Under the pieces are notes generated by a model. The model did not search any database and was not told the origin of the DNA. It saw only the letters and a list, made by a program, of their open reading frames with translations. This document shows positions 24,102-32,243 of a stretch of DNA of 34,793 bases, piece by piece. The DNA is from Agrilactobacillus composti DSM 18527 = JCM 14202. GTDB taxonomy: Bacteria; Bacillota; Bacilli; Lactobacillales; Lactobacillaceae. The position numbers and the translations under genes were made by a program. The first letter of the stretch is position 1. Every line of letters starts with the position of its first letter. Location of the stretch: the NCBI RefSeq assembly GCF_001436375.1, contig NZ_AZGA01000065.1:1-34793 (forward strand). The letters run 5' to 3'.

Positions 24102-24116
24102 GTCATCACCTAGTTT

Positions 24117-24683
24117 TTAATTAGTGGTTTTATTTTGGGGCGTAGTGTTGCCAGATGGCGTCGTGGCCCCGCCTGTGGTGGTGTTATCTTTGCTGGTGTC
24201 GTTGGAGTTTGTATTGCCACCGCTATTGGTGGTATCCCCACCAGTGGTGCCGCCGCCGGTGTTCGTATTGCCATTATCCGTAGTATTGCCTTGATTGCCA
24301 GTCCCAGTATTATTGTTGTCTTTACTGGTATTATTTTGCTGATTGCCATTGGTATCATTGTCATTGTCGTTGGTGGTGTTATTGCTGCTAGAACTGCTGG
24401 CACTGGAACGACTTTGACTGCTTTCACTGCTGCTTTGGGAGCTGACACTAGAACTTTCATCTGAAGGTTTAGATTCAGAGCGGCTGGAAGCACTTGATTT
24501 AGAATTGGATTCAGCAGGGGCTTTGCTAGATTTGCTGGTGCTGCTACTGGTTTTTGAAATATTGTTGCTGGGTGTGGTTTTCACCGGTGCAACTTGACTG
24601 ACACCAAAGTTGATCACCGAAACGGACAAAATCAAAGAAACGATGGCCGCTGGTGTCAAAAATGGTGGCGTACGATAAGCCAT
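24117..24683 (-). CDS. Membrane-anchored Ser/Thr/Asn-rich low-complexity protein
   Basis: 188 aa from ATG 24683 (GAGGTGA just upstream; a GTG three codons earlier is in frame). One hydrophobic segment at about residues 7-30 (PPFLTPAAIVSLILSVSVIN) acts as an uncleaved anchor or signal peptide. The rest is disordered: Ser-rich with charged residues to about residue 100 (SSQSSSESSQSRSSASSSSS), then Asn/Asp/Thr/Gly-rich to the end. No LPxTG motif. Such tails are often glycosylated or act as wall-spanning stalks, so a surface stalk is inferred. Another frame across the same DNA is open for 127 codons but is only a shadow of the repeats. Confidence 0.72.
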   Translation of the reverse strand: MAYRTPPFLTPAAIVSLILSVSVINFGVSQVAPVKTTPSNNISKTSSSTSKSSKAPAESNSKSSASSRSESKPSDESSSVSSQSSSESSQSRSSASSSSSNNTTNDNDNDTNGNQQNNTSKDNNNTGTGNQGNTTDNGNTNTGGGTTGGDTTNSGGNTNSNDTSKDNTTTGGATTPSGNTTPQNKTTN

Positions 24684-24760
24684 ATAATTCACCTCATAAG
24701 TATTATAAATGACATTTATGAATTTTTGATGCTCAAGCTTCCATTCTACAGGCTAAAGTC

Positions 24761-25804
24761 TTAGCTTTCAACCGTTACGGTGGCGGAGGTTATGCCATAG
24801 CTGGGGATGGCGGCGTTGGGCCAAGCCACATCAATTTGGTTGGGGCTGGTATAAACGAAGGTACCGGTGTCATTGACCACCCGATGGATGGTGGTGCCAT
24901 CGGCGAAGACGATTTTTAACTTGGTGCCCTTGGGATAGACCGCCAAATTAGCAGCTACCCCATTATAGCCCATGGTGGAGCCTAAAACAGCTGGGTCATA
25001 AAAAGAAATTTTTACGCCAGTCGCCGTGGGGCCGCTGGGGGTCAAATTCAAGCCGTTACCTGAAAAAATGGCCGCCGTATTGCTGCGTTGTTGGTCAGCG
25101 GCGGCTTGGGCTTGGGCCTGTTCTTGGGCCTTGGCTTTAGCCTCCTGTTCAATTTGTTGAATTAAGGCTTCTTTTTGGGCGGTGAGTTGGGCCATTTGCG
25201 TCTGGTTTTGGGCCATTAACTGCTTTAGGTGGGTCAAGTCCGTTTGTAATTGGGCTTTGGCTTGATCTAACTGTTGTTGTTGGGCGACTAATTGGGCTTG
25301 TTTGGTCAATAAATTGGCCTGGGTGGTCTTAAGGGCTTTCAAACTGACGGCGACGTTATGGATGGCCAAGTCATCGGCTTGTTGCACGGTTTTGATCACA
25401 TAGACTGCTTGGGACAGTTGGGTCAAAGAATTGGCCTGGAGCACAGCCTGGATTAAATTGGGAGTGGGGCCTTGGCGTTGGATGGCCCTGAGGCGCTTTT
25501 TCACAGCCTGCCGCCGTTGGGCTAAGCGCTTAGTTGCCAAGGTCAAGTCCCGTTGGTTATAGTGGAGCTGTTGTTGGGTTTGATTTAATTGTTGTTGTAG
25601 TTGATTGGTTTTAATGGTTTGGCTGCTGACCACGGCCATCTGGGCATTTAACTGGTCGTTTAATTGGTTCTGTTGGGTGGCGATGGCCTGATTTTGGGCA
25701 TCTAAGTCACTGAGGGCATCCCCCAAAACAGGTGTTGGCGCTATACTGCCTAGACCAAGCCCCAGTAATAGCAGGGCCAATACGTAACCGGTGTACTTTT
25801 TCAT
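24761..25804 (-). CDS. Secreted coiled-coil protein with C-terminal 3D/RlpA-like domain
   Basis: 347 aa from ATG 25804 (GGAGG about 7 bases upstream); the frame runs to 25954 without a start signal. Signal peptide MKKYTGYVLALLLLGLGLGS with cleavage near VLG-DA (residue 28). Residues about 30-260 are a long Gln/Ala/Leu coiled coil like the N-terminal part of PcsB/CwlO-type cell-wall hydrolases. The C-terminal 90 residues fit a double-psi beta-barrel (3D or RlpA type): GVKISFYDPAVLGSTMGYNG, LAVYPKGTKLKIVF, HRVVNDTGTF and NQIDVAWP (the last with the conserved Asp). Probably a peptidoglycan lytic enzyme or wall-binding protein used in growth or division. Confidence 0.83.
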   Translation of the reverse strand: MKKYTGYVLALLLLGLGLGSIAPTPVLGDALSDLDAQNQAIATQQNQLNDQLNAQMAVVSSQTIKTNQLQQQLNQTQQQLHYNQRDLTLATKRLAQRRQAVKKRLRAIQRQGPTPNLIQAVLQANSLTQLSQAVYVIKTVQQADDLAIHNVAVSLKALKTTQANLLTKQAQLVAQQQQLDQAKAQLQTDLTHLKQLMAQNQTQMAQLTAQKEALIQQIEQEAKAKAQEQAQAQAAADQQRSNTAAIFSGNGLNLTPSGPTATGVKISFYDPAVLGSTMGYNGVAANLAVYPKGTKLKIVFADGTTIHRVVNDTGTFVYTSPNQIDVAWPNAAIPSYGITSATVTVES

Positions 25805-26309
25805 CTGATTCCTCCAAGCCAGTGTAGGGCGTTTTTTAAGGCAGCGCCACAAGTAAAACGCCGGGCATACTATAATTATAAAACATTCCCCAAGTCCTGC
25901 CAAAGGCCAATTCTGGCACGTTGGATTGACCGGCATTCGGGGTATGATTAGCAACGTTTAGGAATCGATTTCAGTAAATCGGTCTGTGCCAATTTAAAGC
26001 TCCGCCAAGGCTTGCGCCCGTGTAAAGTTGAATTCAGCGCTGGTTTAACATTTCAAAAACGAACAATTTTTCTGAAATGTCCAACAATTTTTGGATAAAT
26101 TCAGTTTATGTTTTACTTTTATGACGAAATAGGTCTTCCTTTCAGAAAATAGATACCCCTGGCACTATGTCATAGTTTATTTAACATATTTTGCCGGTTT
26201 TAGATGAATATAATTGCTTTTTTGTTATATACATTTTATATTATAGTAGAGAATAGAAACTTTGGTAAATTGGTGTCAGTCTATCATTGTTTTAGTAGGG
26301 GATAAGAAA
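25805..26309. other. 505-base intergenic region
   Basis: Between the leftward 3D-domain gene and the rightward HTH gene. Contains an inverted repeat ACATTTCA/TGAAATGT (about 26049-26080) and two AACAATTTTT copies close by. The right third is very AT-rich and carries the HTH gene promoter. No gene or RNA recognised. Confidence 0.6.
26214..26242 (+). promoter_or_regulatory. Likely promoter of the HTH-osmC operon
   Basis: TTGCTT (26214-26219), spacer 17, TATATT (26237-26242), about 68 bases before the HTH start. Its -35 equals that of lactate oxidase, csp and the MhqO-like gene. Confidence 0.45.
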
Positions 26310-26807
26310 ATGAACGAAAAAAATCTTAAGTTAGCACTACCAACCACCGAAAGCCAGGCTAAGCTTTCTATACCAAGGGATATTACCCAGGAAGAATTGA
26401 ATATTTTTGCCAAAGGATTAAATGATTTGTTGCAGCGGTTGACCGAGTTAAATCCGGATTTAAAAATTCCAGAAACACCGGTGGAAGAGACACCTGCCGA
26501 CAGCGCGGCGGAACATGTCGTGGTGGCCGGCGATGAAGTGGGGGGCTTTGTGACATCGGTGAAGGATCAAAGAGAAGCCATTGCCAAAAAGGCGGGCTTG
26601 TTCCTGCGCAATTACCGGGAAAAGCGGGCCTTTCAACGGACGGAGATTTCCGAACAAACGGGGATGTCTTATTCCAGTGTGTTTAATTTGGAAAAAGGGT
26701 CCAGTGTCCCATCTCTGGAGACGCTGGCCCGCTTTGCCAATGTTTACGGCTGTGATGTCAAAGTGACTTTTGTGAAGAATGAGCAGTTTGACAACAATCA
26801 GCATTAA
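26310..26807 (+). CDS. HTH (XRE-like) transcriptional regulator, C-terminal DNA-binding domain
   Basis: 165 aa from ATG 26310 (TAGGGGA 7 bases upstream; the longer frame from 26262 is rejected). The N-terminal about 90 residues are acidic, helical and Pro/Glu-rich (KIPETPVEETPADSAAEHVV); a Cro/CI HTH is at about residues 100-160 (LRNYREKRAFQRTEISEQTG, then MSYSSVFNLEKGSSVPSLET, ending DVKVTFVK). The HTH at the C-terminus is unusual for this class and the N-terminal part has no family I know. It precedes osmC by 36 bases and may regulate that operon. Confidence 0.75.
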   Translation: MNEKNLKLALPTTESQAKLSIPRDITQEELNIFAKGLNDLLQRLTELNPDLKIPETPVEETPADSAAEHVVVAGDEVGGFVTSVKDQREAIAKKAGLFLRNYREKRAFQRTEISEQTGMSYSSVFNLEKGSSVPSLETLARFANVYGCDVKVTFVKNEQFDNNQH

Positions 26808-26843
26808 TTGTGTGGTACCAACAGACAACTAGGAGGTTTTTGA

Positions 26844-27263
26844 ATGTCATTTTATAAAGTTACTTCTAAGCTTTTAGCAGAAGGCCAACAAGTGTTAACC
26901 AACACCGGCAACCATGAATATCTTACCGATGAACCAATTGCTTCTAGAGGGACCGATTTAGCACCAAATCCGGTGCAATACCTCTTAGGGTCATTGGGTT
27001 CTTGTTTGGCCATCACCGTCAAGGGCCAAGCTGGCAAACGGCATATTGAGATCCAAGATTTTGAAGTCACGGTCAGCGGCAATTTGGAAATGGGCGGCTT
27101 ACACGATCCTAACATCCACAATCAATTTACCGAAATCACTTACCACGTGGTGATGCACTCTAATTTAAATCCCACTGATCAAAGTGCGTTCTTGCAAGAT
27201 TGTGTTGATTTATGCCCGGTCCATGGCACCCTGTCCGTGGCCGTACCGGTAGATGAAGTTTAA
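26844..27263 (+). CDS. OsmC/Ohr-family peroxide-reducing protein (OsmC-like)
   Basis: 139 aa, AGGAGG 8 bases before the ATG. Homodimeric thiol peroxidase fold: the peroxidatic Cys is in LLGSLGSCLAITVKG and a second Cys is in LCPVHGTLS; YLTDEPIASRGTDLAPNPVQ is the usual N-terminal block. Reduces organic hydroperoxides with thiols as donor. Probably cotranscribed with the HTH gene. The second OsmC/Ohr gene downstream has its own promoter. Confidence 0.88.
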   Translation: MSFYKVTSKLLAEGQQVLTNTGNHEYLTDEPIASRGTDLAPNPVQYLLGSLGSCLAITVKGQAGKRHIEIQDFEVTVSGNLEMGGLHDPNIHNQFTEITYHVVMHSNLNPTDQSAFLQDCVDLCPVHGTLSVAVPVDEV

Positions 27264-27289
27264 GCGGATACATTTTCAAAAATTAAATG

Positions 27290-27329
27290 TTGTACAATCT
27301 ATTTACCCACGCTATACTAGAAGGGTAAA
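27290..27329 (+). promoter_or_regulatory. Promoter and operator of the ohr-like gene
   Basis: TTGTAC (27290-27295), spacer 17, TATACT (27313-27318). TTTACCC (27302-27308) and GGGTAAA (27323-27329) form an inverted repeat with a 14-base gap centred on the -10, so a bound protein would cover the promoter. Confidence 0.7.
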
Positions 27330-27356
27330 CAAAAAATATTCAGGAGGTTATCAATA

Positions 27357-27782
27357 ATGGCAGTTAGTTATGAAGATATGAAAAAGATTTCAGTCAAAAC
27401 AATGGTCAATGAAGGCGGTCGTGAAGGCGAATCTAAGGCACCTAATGGCTCCTTAGATGTCCGGACATCCATGTCTGACAAACCGGGCACCACCACACCG
27501 GAACAATTATTTGCCGCTGGTTTTTCAGCTTGTTTCAACGGCGCCATGGTTTTCCCATTGGAAGCCGCTGGCAAAGGGGACTTAAATCGGACAGTGCGGG
27601 CTGAAGTGGAATTATACAATGGCCCTACAAAAACTGATTTCAAACTCAAAGTTCATCTAATTGGCCATGTGGATGGTCTCAGCCCTGAAGAAACAATTGG
27701 GTTTATGAAAGAAACTGAAAACATCTGTCCTTATTCTAAAGCCATCGTTGGCAACGTAGAAGTGGACTTAAGCGCTGAATAA
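27357..27782 (+). CDS. ohr: Organic hydroperoxide resistance protein, Ohr family
   Basis: 141 aa, AGGAGG 9 bases before the ATG. Peroxidatic Cys in FAAGFSACFNGAMVF and resolving Cys in ENICPYSKAIVGNVEV; EGKAPNGSLDV-like start and PEQLFAAG are typical of Ohr. Degrades organic hydroperoxides using lipoylated or thiol partners. It shares the fold, not close sequence, with the OsmC-like gene upstream. Own promoter at 27290 and terminator at 27800. Confidence 0.9.
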   Translation: MAVSYEDMKKISVKTMVNEGGREGESKAPNGSLDVRTSMSDKPGTTTPEQLFAAGFSACFNGAMVFPLEAAGKGDLNRTVRAEVELYNGPTKTDFKLKVHLIGHVDGLSPEETIGFMKETENICPYSKAIVGNVEVDLSAE

Positions 27783-27799
27783 TTTTTAAATAACTTTAC

Positions 27800-27829
27800 T
27801 GCCGGTGGCGTCTTGCTGCCGGCATTTTT
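27800..27829 (+). terminator. Terminator of the ohr gene
   Basis: TGCCGGTGGC (27800-27809) with GCTGCCGGCA (27815-27824), two G-U pairs, then five T. Confidence 0.8.
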
Positions 27830-27841
27830 AGATGGTACCGC

Positions 27842-27876
27842 AAAAAAAGCATGATCAACTTGACCACGCTTTTTTG
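27842..27876 (-). terminator. Terminator of the fused ABC exporter gene
   Basis: Arms AAAAAAGC...GCTTTTTT around inner TCAA/TTGA. On the leftward strand all inner positions pair (several G-U), whereas rightward they are A-C mismatches. It lies about 40 bases past the ABC gene stop. Confidence 0.75.
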
Positions 27877-27916
27877 TTTGGTGCTATTGAAAGAAAAATG
27901 GGTTTGAAAGCTAGGG

Positions 27917-30238
27917 TTATTCTGTCCGCAGGGCGATGGCGGCGTCTTTCTTGGCGGCCATCCGGGCTGGGATATGCCCCCCTAATACGGTGAGAATAGT
28001 GGAAATTATGATCAAGATCACCCCATGAATTGGATTCAAGTGGGAGACATTGGCTAGGCCAGTGATGTTCTCCAGGATCAAATTGATTGGGAAGGTGGCT
28101 AACCAAGCGATCAAGACCCCTAAGATACCGGCCCCGACCCCTAGGATAACTGTTTCAGCATCAAAGACCCGGGTGATATCTTTCTTCCGGGCCCCCAAGG
28201 CCTTTAACACCCCAATTTCCTTGGTCCGTTCCAAGACTGAAGTATAGGTGATGATGGCGATCATGATCATACTGGTGACTAAGGAAATACCGGCAAAGGC
28301 CACTAAGACATAGGTGATGGCACTCATCAAACCACCAGTGAGACTGGAGACGGTGCCGGCTAAGTCAGTGTAGATAATCTTGTCGGCTTTACTTTTATCC
28401 TTATTGTACTTTTTCAGGTAGGTCAAGATTTTATCCTTGTCGTCAAAGTTGTTGGGATAGATTTGAATGGCCGCGGGGATTTTGTCGCCCCCCAAGTAAG
28501 CCAGGACCGTTTTTTTAGAACTGCTGGTCAAGGTTTCGTTGGTCATCACGTTGGTATCACTATTCTTTTGGGCGTTGACGATGGCGGAATTTTGGTTTTG
28601 GTCAATCACCGCACTGCTGAGGCGATCAGAATAAGCGATGCCGCTGGCCAGCATCCCGTCGGACTTCTTAGACTTGACCCGCAGGACACCGGCGATTTTC
28701 AAAGTCTTGGTGTCCTTGGCGTTGGCCATGTCGTTATAGTCGGTCTTGGGGATGAAGTTGCCGGTGGGCACTTGTTGATAGTAGTCGTTGTTAGCCACGA
28801 CTTTGATGGTTTGACCCACCAGATCCTTGTAGTTGTACTTTTGATTTTCTTTGACCTTAAAGCCCAGGTTTTTCAAGCTATTGATATTCAAAGTATTGTC
28901 CCGGTTCACAATTAAGACCACGTCAGTTGCGGCGGTGGGATAACTGCCGGATAGGACTTTATAGTTAGTTTTGAGATAGGATTGTTTGCCATAACGATCC
29001 ACCGGATAAACGGAGCCGCCTACCCCCAGGGTGGCCATCATAGCACTGGGATCCGCTCCGGTATTTTCAGGGTTGCTGTTGGAGAACTTCACGGGCTTGT
29101 ACTGGCCATTGATGTCCCGGACCAAATTGAGCCCGGTGGCATAGGTATAACTGATATTTTTAGCCAGTTTTTTATCCAAGCCATTTAAGTAATTCAAATA
29201 GTTTTGGTCGATTTTGTTCAAATGTTGGGCCTTATCCGAAGCGCTAGTTTTGGCGGTGACCCGATCACTTTTAGAAAAGCCCTTTTGCTGTTCTGGCTGT
29301 TGGGAGGTGTCTTGGCCTTGGCGGGCAATGGTGATGGGGTACTGGGCTAGCGTTTCCCCTTCGGTTTTATCAATTTGGGTTTGAAAACCCGTGGACAAGG
29401 CTAGCACGATGGCCACACTGATGATCCCGATACTGGAGGCAAACATGGTCAAGAAGGTTCGACCCTTTTTGGTTTTGATATTGGTGAAGGATAATTTCAA
29501 GGCCGTCCAAAAACTCATCTTGGTGCGCTTTAGGGTAAAGTGGTCGTCAGCTTCGTGTTCATCATATGGGGCTGAGTCATCTTGAATTTTACCATCGGCA
29601 AAGTTAATGATCCGATCGGCATATTCCTTGGCCAGTGAGGGGTTATGGGTGACCATGATGACTAAGCGTTCTTTAGACAGGTCTTTGATCAGCTGCATGA
29701 TTTCTTCACTGGTAACGGAATCCAAGGCCCCCGTGGGTTCATCGGCCAAGAGGATCTCAGGGTCGTTGGCGATGGCCCGGGCAATGGCCACCCGCTGCAT
29801 TTGGCCCCCGGAAAGTTGGTTCGGCCGCTTGTGCATGTGTTCCGCCAAACCGACTCGGGTCAAAGCATCTTCAGCCCGTTGCTGTTTTTCCGCCTTGGGC
29901 ACGCCAGAAAGGGTCATCCCCATCTCCACGTTATCCAGAATACTTAAGTGACCGATAATATTATAGCTTTGGAAAATAAACCCAATGGAATTATTGCGGT
30001 AGGCATCCCAGTCTGCGTCTTTAAATGTCTTGGTGGACTTGCCTTCAATGATCAAGTCCCCAGAATCATAGCGATCCAGGCCGCCGATCATGTTTAATAA
30101 GGTCGTTTTCCCGGAACCGGACGGACCCAGGATGGCGACGAATTCCTGTTGGCGAAAGGAGACGGAAACATCGTCCAAAGCCTTAGTGATCGTGTCGCCC
30201 ACGTGGTAATACTTCTTGATATGCTTGAGTTCCAGCAT
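27917..30238 (-). CDS. ABC transporter, fused ATPase-permease of the MacB/FtsX type
   Basis: 773 aa. N-terminal ATPase: Walker A GPSGSGKT (residues 38-45), signature LSGGQMQR at about 142, Walker [13 protein letters not shown] at about 162, H-loop [10 protein letters not shown]. The permease follows: a first span at about 260-285 ([20 protein letters not shown]), a long outer domain at about 290-625, then three spans with the FtsX/MacB motif [20 protein letters not shown] in the cytoplasmic loop. It works as a homodimer that moves peptides or drugs or acts as a mechanotransmitter. The ATPase fused ahead of the permease is MacB-like; no adaptor is visible and Gram-positives have none to reach an outer membrane. 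The ribosome binding site is weak (GAAAGCG). Substrate unknown. Confidence 0.88.
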   Translation of the reverse strand: MLELKHIKKYYHVGDTITKALDDVSVSFRQQEFVAILGPSGSGKTTLLNMIGGLDRYDSGDLIIEGKSTKTFKDADWDAYRNNSIGFIFQSYNIIGHLSILDNVEMGMTLSGVPKAEKQQRAEDALTRVGLAEHMHKRPNQLSGGQMQRVAIARAIANDPEILLADEPTGALDSVTSEEIMQLIKDLSKERLVIMVTHNPSLAKEYADRIINFADGKIQDDSAPYDEHEADDHFTLKRTKMSFWTALKLSFTNIKTKKGRTFLTMFASSIGIISVAIVLALSTGFQTQIDKTEGETLAQYPITIARQGQDTSQQPEQQKGFSKSDRVTAKTSASDKAQHLNKIDQNYLNYLNGLDKKLAKNISYTYATGLNLVRDINGQYKPVKFSNSNPENTGADPSAMMATLGVGGSVYPVDRYGKQSYLKTNYKVLSGSYPTAATDVVLIVNRDNTLNINSLKNLGFKVKENQKYNYKDLVGQTIKVVANNDYYQQVPTGNFIPKTDYNDMANAKDTKTLKIAGVLRVKSKKSDGMLASGIAYSDRLSSAVIDQNQNSAIVNAQKNSDTNVMTNETLTSSSKKTVLAYLGGDKIPAAIQIYPNNFDDKDKILTYLKKYNKDKSKADKIIYTDLAGTVSSLTGGLMSAITYVLVAFAGISLVTSMIMIAIITYTSVLERTKEIGVLKALGARKKDITRVFDAETVILGVGAGILGVLIAWLATFPINLILENITGLANVSHLNPIHGVILIIISTILTVLGGHIPARMAAKKDAAIALRTE

Positions 30239-30709
30239 TGAATTCGCTTTCTGAATATGTCCAAATGGCGTACCATCCAGTCCATGGTGATGCTTCGAAT
30301 TTAGACCGTTAAGAACATATTAGGGGCATCGATTTGTGATACACGTAATATAGGTATATTAAGCTACTGCAACCCAATTGTCCATCCAACCAAAGTCTGG
30401 ACTTCATTTCGTGAAAGCGCTAGCGTTAGCTGCCGGGCCAAAGCGGCATTGGGGCAAAGGGCGATTTTCAACCGGGTTGCAACCCCTGGGCGGGTATTTG
30501 GCTATTGTCGTGGTTATGGCAGCATAGTTAACCTACGGTGTGAATTGGGCCCAAAAAGTTTCAAAAAATGTCGGCGTTGATAAAAGCGGTATCTCCTGTT
30601 ATTCGCTGTTAAATCAAGACCTAACACCTAATAAAAACTATTGGTATATTTCTAATCGTGTGTTAATATAGCTAACATATTAAACTTAGTTCACATGGAG
30701 GAATAGATT
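30239..30709. other. 470-base divergent intergenic region upstream of amt and the ABC exporter
   Basis: Holds the amt promoter near its right end and a TGAAAGCG half-cre at 30412-30419 (followed by CTAGC). A perfect 12-bp palindrome GGGTTGCAACCC is at 30474-30485, and a TGCCG/CGGCA hairpin at 30431-30448. It is GC-richer than most intergenic DNA here. No gene recognised. Confidence 0.55.
30641..30669 (+). promoter_or_regulatory. Promoter of the ammonium transporter gene
   Basis: TTGGTA (30641-30646), spacer 17, extended -10 with TAATAT (30664-30669). The ATG is 41 bases on. Confidence 0.65.
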
Positions 30710-32077
30710 ATGAGTGGTGCAAATACGGCTTTTGTCCTGATTTCCAGCATCTTGGTGCTTTTTATGACACCGGGCTTAGCCTTTTTCTACGGCGGGTTGG
30801 TGTCCCGGCGTAACGTGGTTAATACCATGTTCTCAGTCTTCTTTATTTGTGGGATCGCTGTTTTGTTATGGGTGGCTTTTGGGTATGAACTATCCTTTAA
30901 TGGGAATATCGGCGGCATTATTGGCACGGTATCCCATTGGTTCATGAGTGGCTTGAATTTGACCACATTAACCGCTACGAAGATCCCTACGGGCGTTTAT
31001 ATGTTGTTCCAGATGATGTTTGCCATCATTACGCCAGCTTTGTTCGTGGGAGCCGTGGTGGGGCGGTTACGCTTTAACTTCTTGATGTGGTTCATTGTTT
31101 TATGGTCTATCTTGATTTACTATCCTTTGGTACATATGGTCTGGAGTCCCAACGGCCTCTTAGCAGGTTTAGGGGTCTTGGATTTTGCCGGGGGCACCGT
31201 GGTCCATATCAACGCGGGGATCACCGCCTTGATGTTGTCGATTTTCTTAGGCAAACGCCTAGATTATGGTAAAGAAGAGGAGCACTATAACATTCCTTGG
31301 GTACTGCTGGGGACGGCGATTCTTTGGATCGGCTGGTATGGTTTTAATGCCGGTTCTGCCCTGGGGGTAGACAATGTGGCTATGCAAGCGGCCATTACCT
31401 CCACGGTTTCCACGGCGTCGGCCATGATTACTTGGATGGTCTTAGACATTATCCGCTTGGGTAAACCTACGTTGATTGGGGTGTGTACCGGGACCTTGTG
31501 TGGCCTGGTGGGCATTACACCGGCTACGGGTTATGTGACGGTGTTGGGGGCTTTTTGGATCGGCCTGTTGTGCACCGTGGTCAGTTATATCTGGGTCAAC
31601 TTCTTTAAAGAAAAAGTCGGTGTGGACGATACCTTGGATGCCTTTGGGTGTCACGGGGTCTCTGGGATCGTGGGCAGTATTGCCGTGGGGCTATTTGCCA
31701 CCAAGTCCGTGAACTCAGTGGTGACCACTAACGGGCTCTTTTACGGCGGCGGCGCCAAGTTATTTGGGATTCAATTGATCGGCACCTTTGCCACCATCGC
31801 CATCGTGTCCATTGTGGGGACCTTGATCATCTTAGGACTGCGTTTGGTAGTTCGGATGCGGGTGGATGAGGCTGAAGAAGTTCAGGGGCTGGATATGGGC
31901 GAACACGGTGAGGCCGTGGATTATACCATTCATCTCTCTGAAGAAATCGATGCCTTTAAGACCGACTCTGGGGATGTGCAAACCTTCCCGGACGAATTTA
32001 AAGGACAACTGCGAGGCTTTGACACCACCACCAATAATCTGCGGGAAACCCCGCAAACACCCCATCGACCCCGTTAA
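30710..32077 (+). CDS. amt: Ammonium transporter, Amt family
   Basis: 455 aa, GGAGG 10 bases before the ATG. Eleven spans. Key conserved residues: MTPGLAFFYGGL near the start, Asp158 in GVLDFAGGTVVH, twin pore His at 166 and 315 (VVHINAG and DAFGCHGVSGIVG). Takes up ammonium, moved as ammonia across the pore. The conserved Amt tail ends near HGEAV (residue about 402); the protein then runs on for about 53 residues with many charged and polar residues (EEIDAFKTDSGDVQTFPDEF). No glnK gene lies next to it, which is unusual, since many amt genes are paired with a PII protein. Monocistronic. Confidence 0.93.
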   Translation: MSGANTAFVLISSILVLFMTPGLAFFYGGLVSRRNVVNTMFSVFFICGIAVLLWVAFGYELSFNGNIGGIIGTVSHWFMSGLNLTTLTATKIPTGVYMLFQMMFAIITPALFVGAVVGRLRFNFLMWFIVLWSILIYYPLVHMVWSPNGLLAGLGVLDFAGGTVVHINAGITALMLSIFLGKRLDYGKEEEHYNIPWVLLGTAILWIGWYGFNAGSALGVDNVAMQAAITSTVSTASAMITWMVLDIIRLGKPTLIGVCTGTLCGLVGITPATGYVTVLGAFWIGLLCTVVSYIWVNFFKEKVGVDDTLDAFGCHGVSGIVGSIAVGLFATKSVNSVVTTNGLFYGGGAKLFGIQLIGTFATIAIVSIVGTLIILGLRLVVRMRVDEAEEVQGLDMGEHGEAVDYTIHLSEEIDAFKTDSGDVQTFPDEFKGQLRGFDTTTNNLRETPQTPHRPR

Positions 32078-32121
32078 TGGGTTTGTTGGACTAAGTTGAA
32101 CACACGTCATCACAAAATAGT

Positions 32122-32164
32122 AAAGACCGCTGCTGGCACTTCATGTGTCCGCGGCGGTCTTTTT
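32122..32164 (+). terminator. Terminator of the amt gene
   Basis: Twelve-base arms (32122-32133 and 32151-32162; one G-U) with five T at the end. Confidence 0.85.
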
Positions 32165-32243
32165 AAGGCCATGCCTAGGCCCAATTGATTTCAAGCCTAA
32201 AAATAGGTATGATTATGCTTATACAGAAATTTAGGTGAGCGTA

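Noticed and set aside
24110-24493. 127-codon open frame in the other leftward frame of the Ser/Asn-rich gene
   Set aside because: Shadow of repetitive codons; no ribosome binding site, composition follows the real gene.
28463-28915. 150-codon rightward frame inside the ABC exporter gene
   Set aside because: Antisense shadow; Gly/Val/His-rich composition and no start signal, against a clearly conserved gene.
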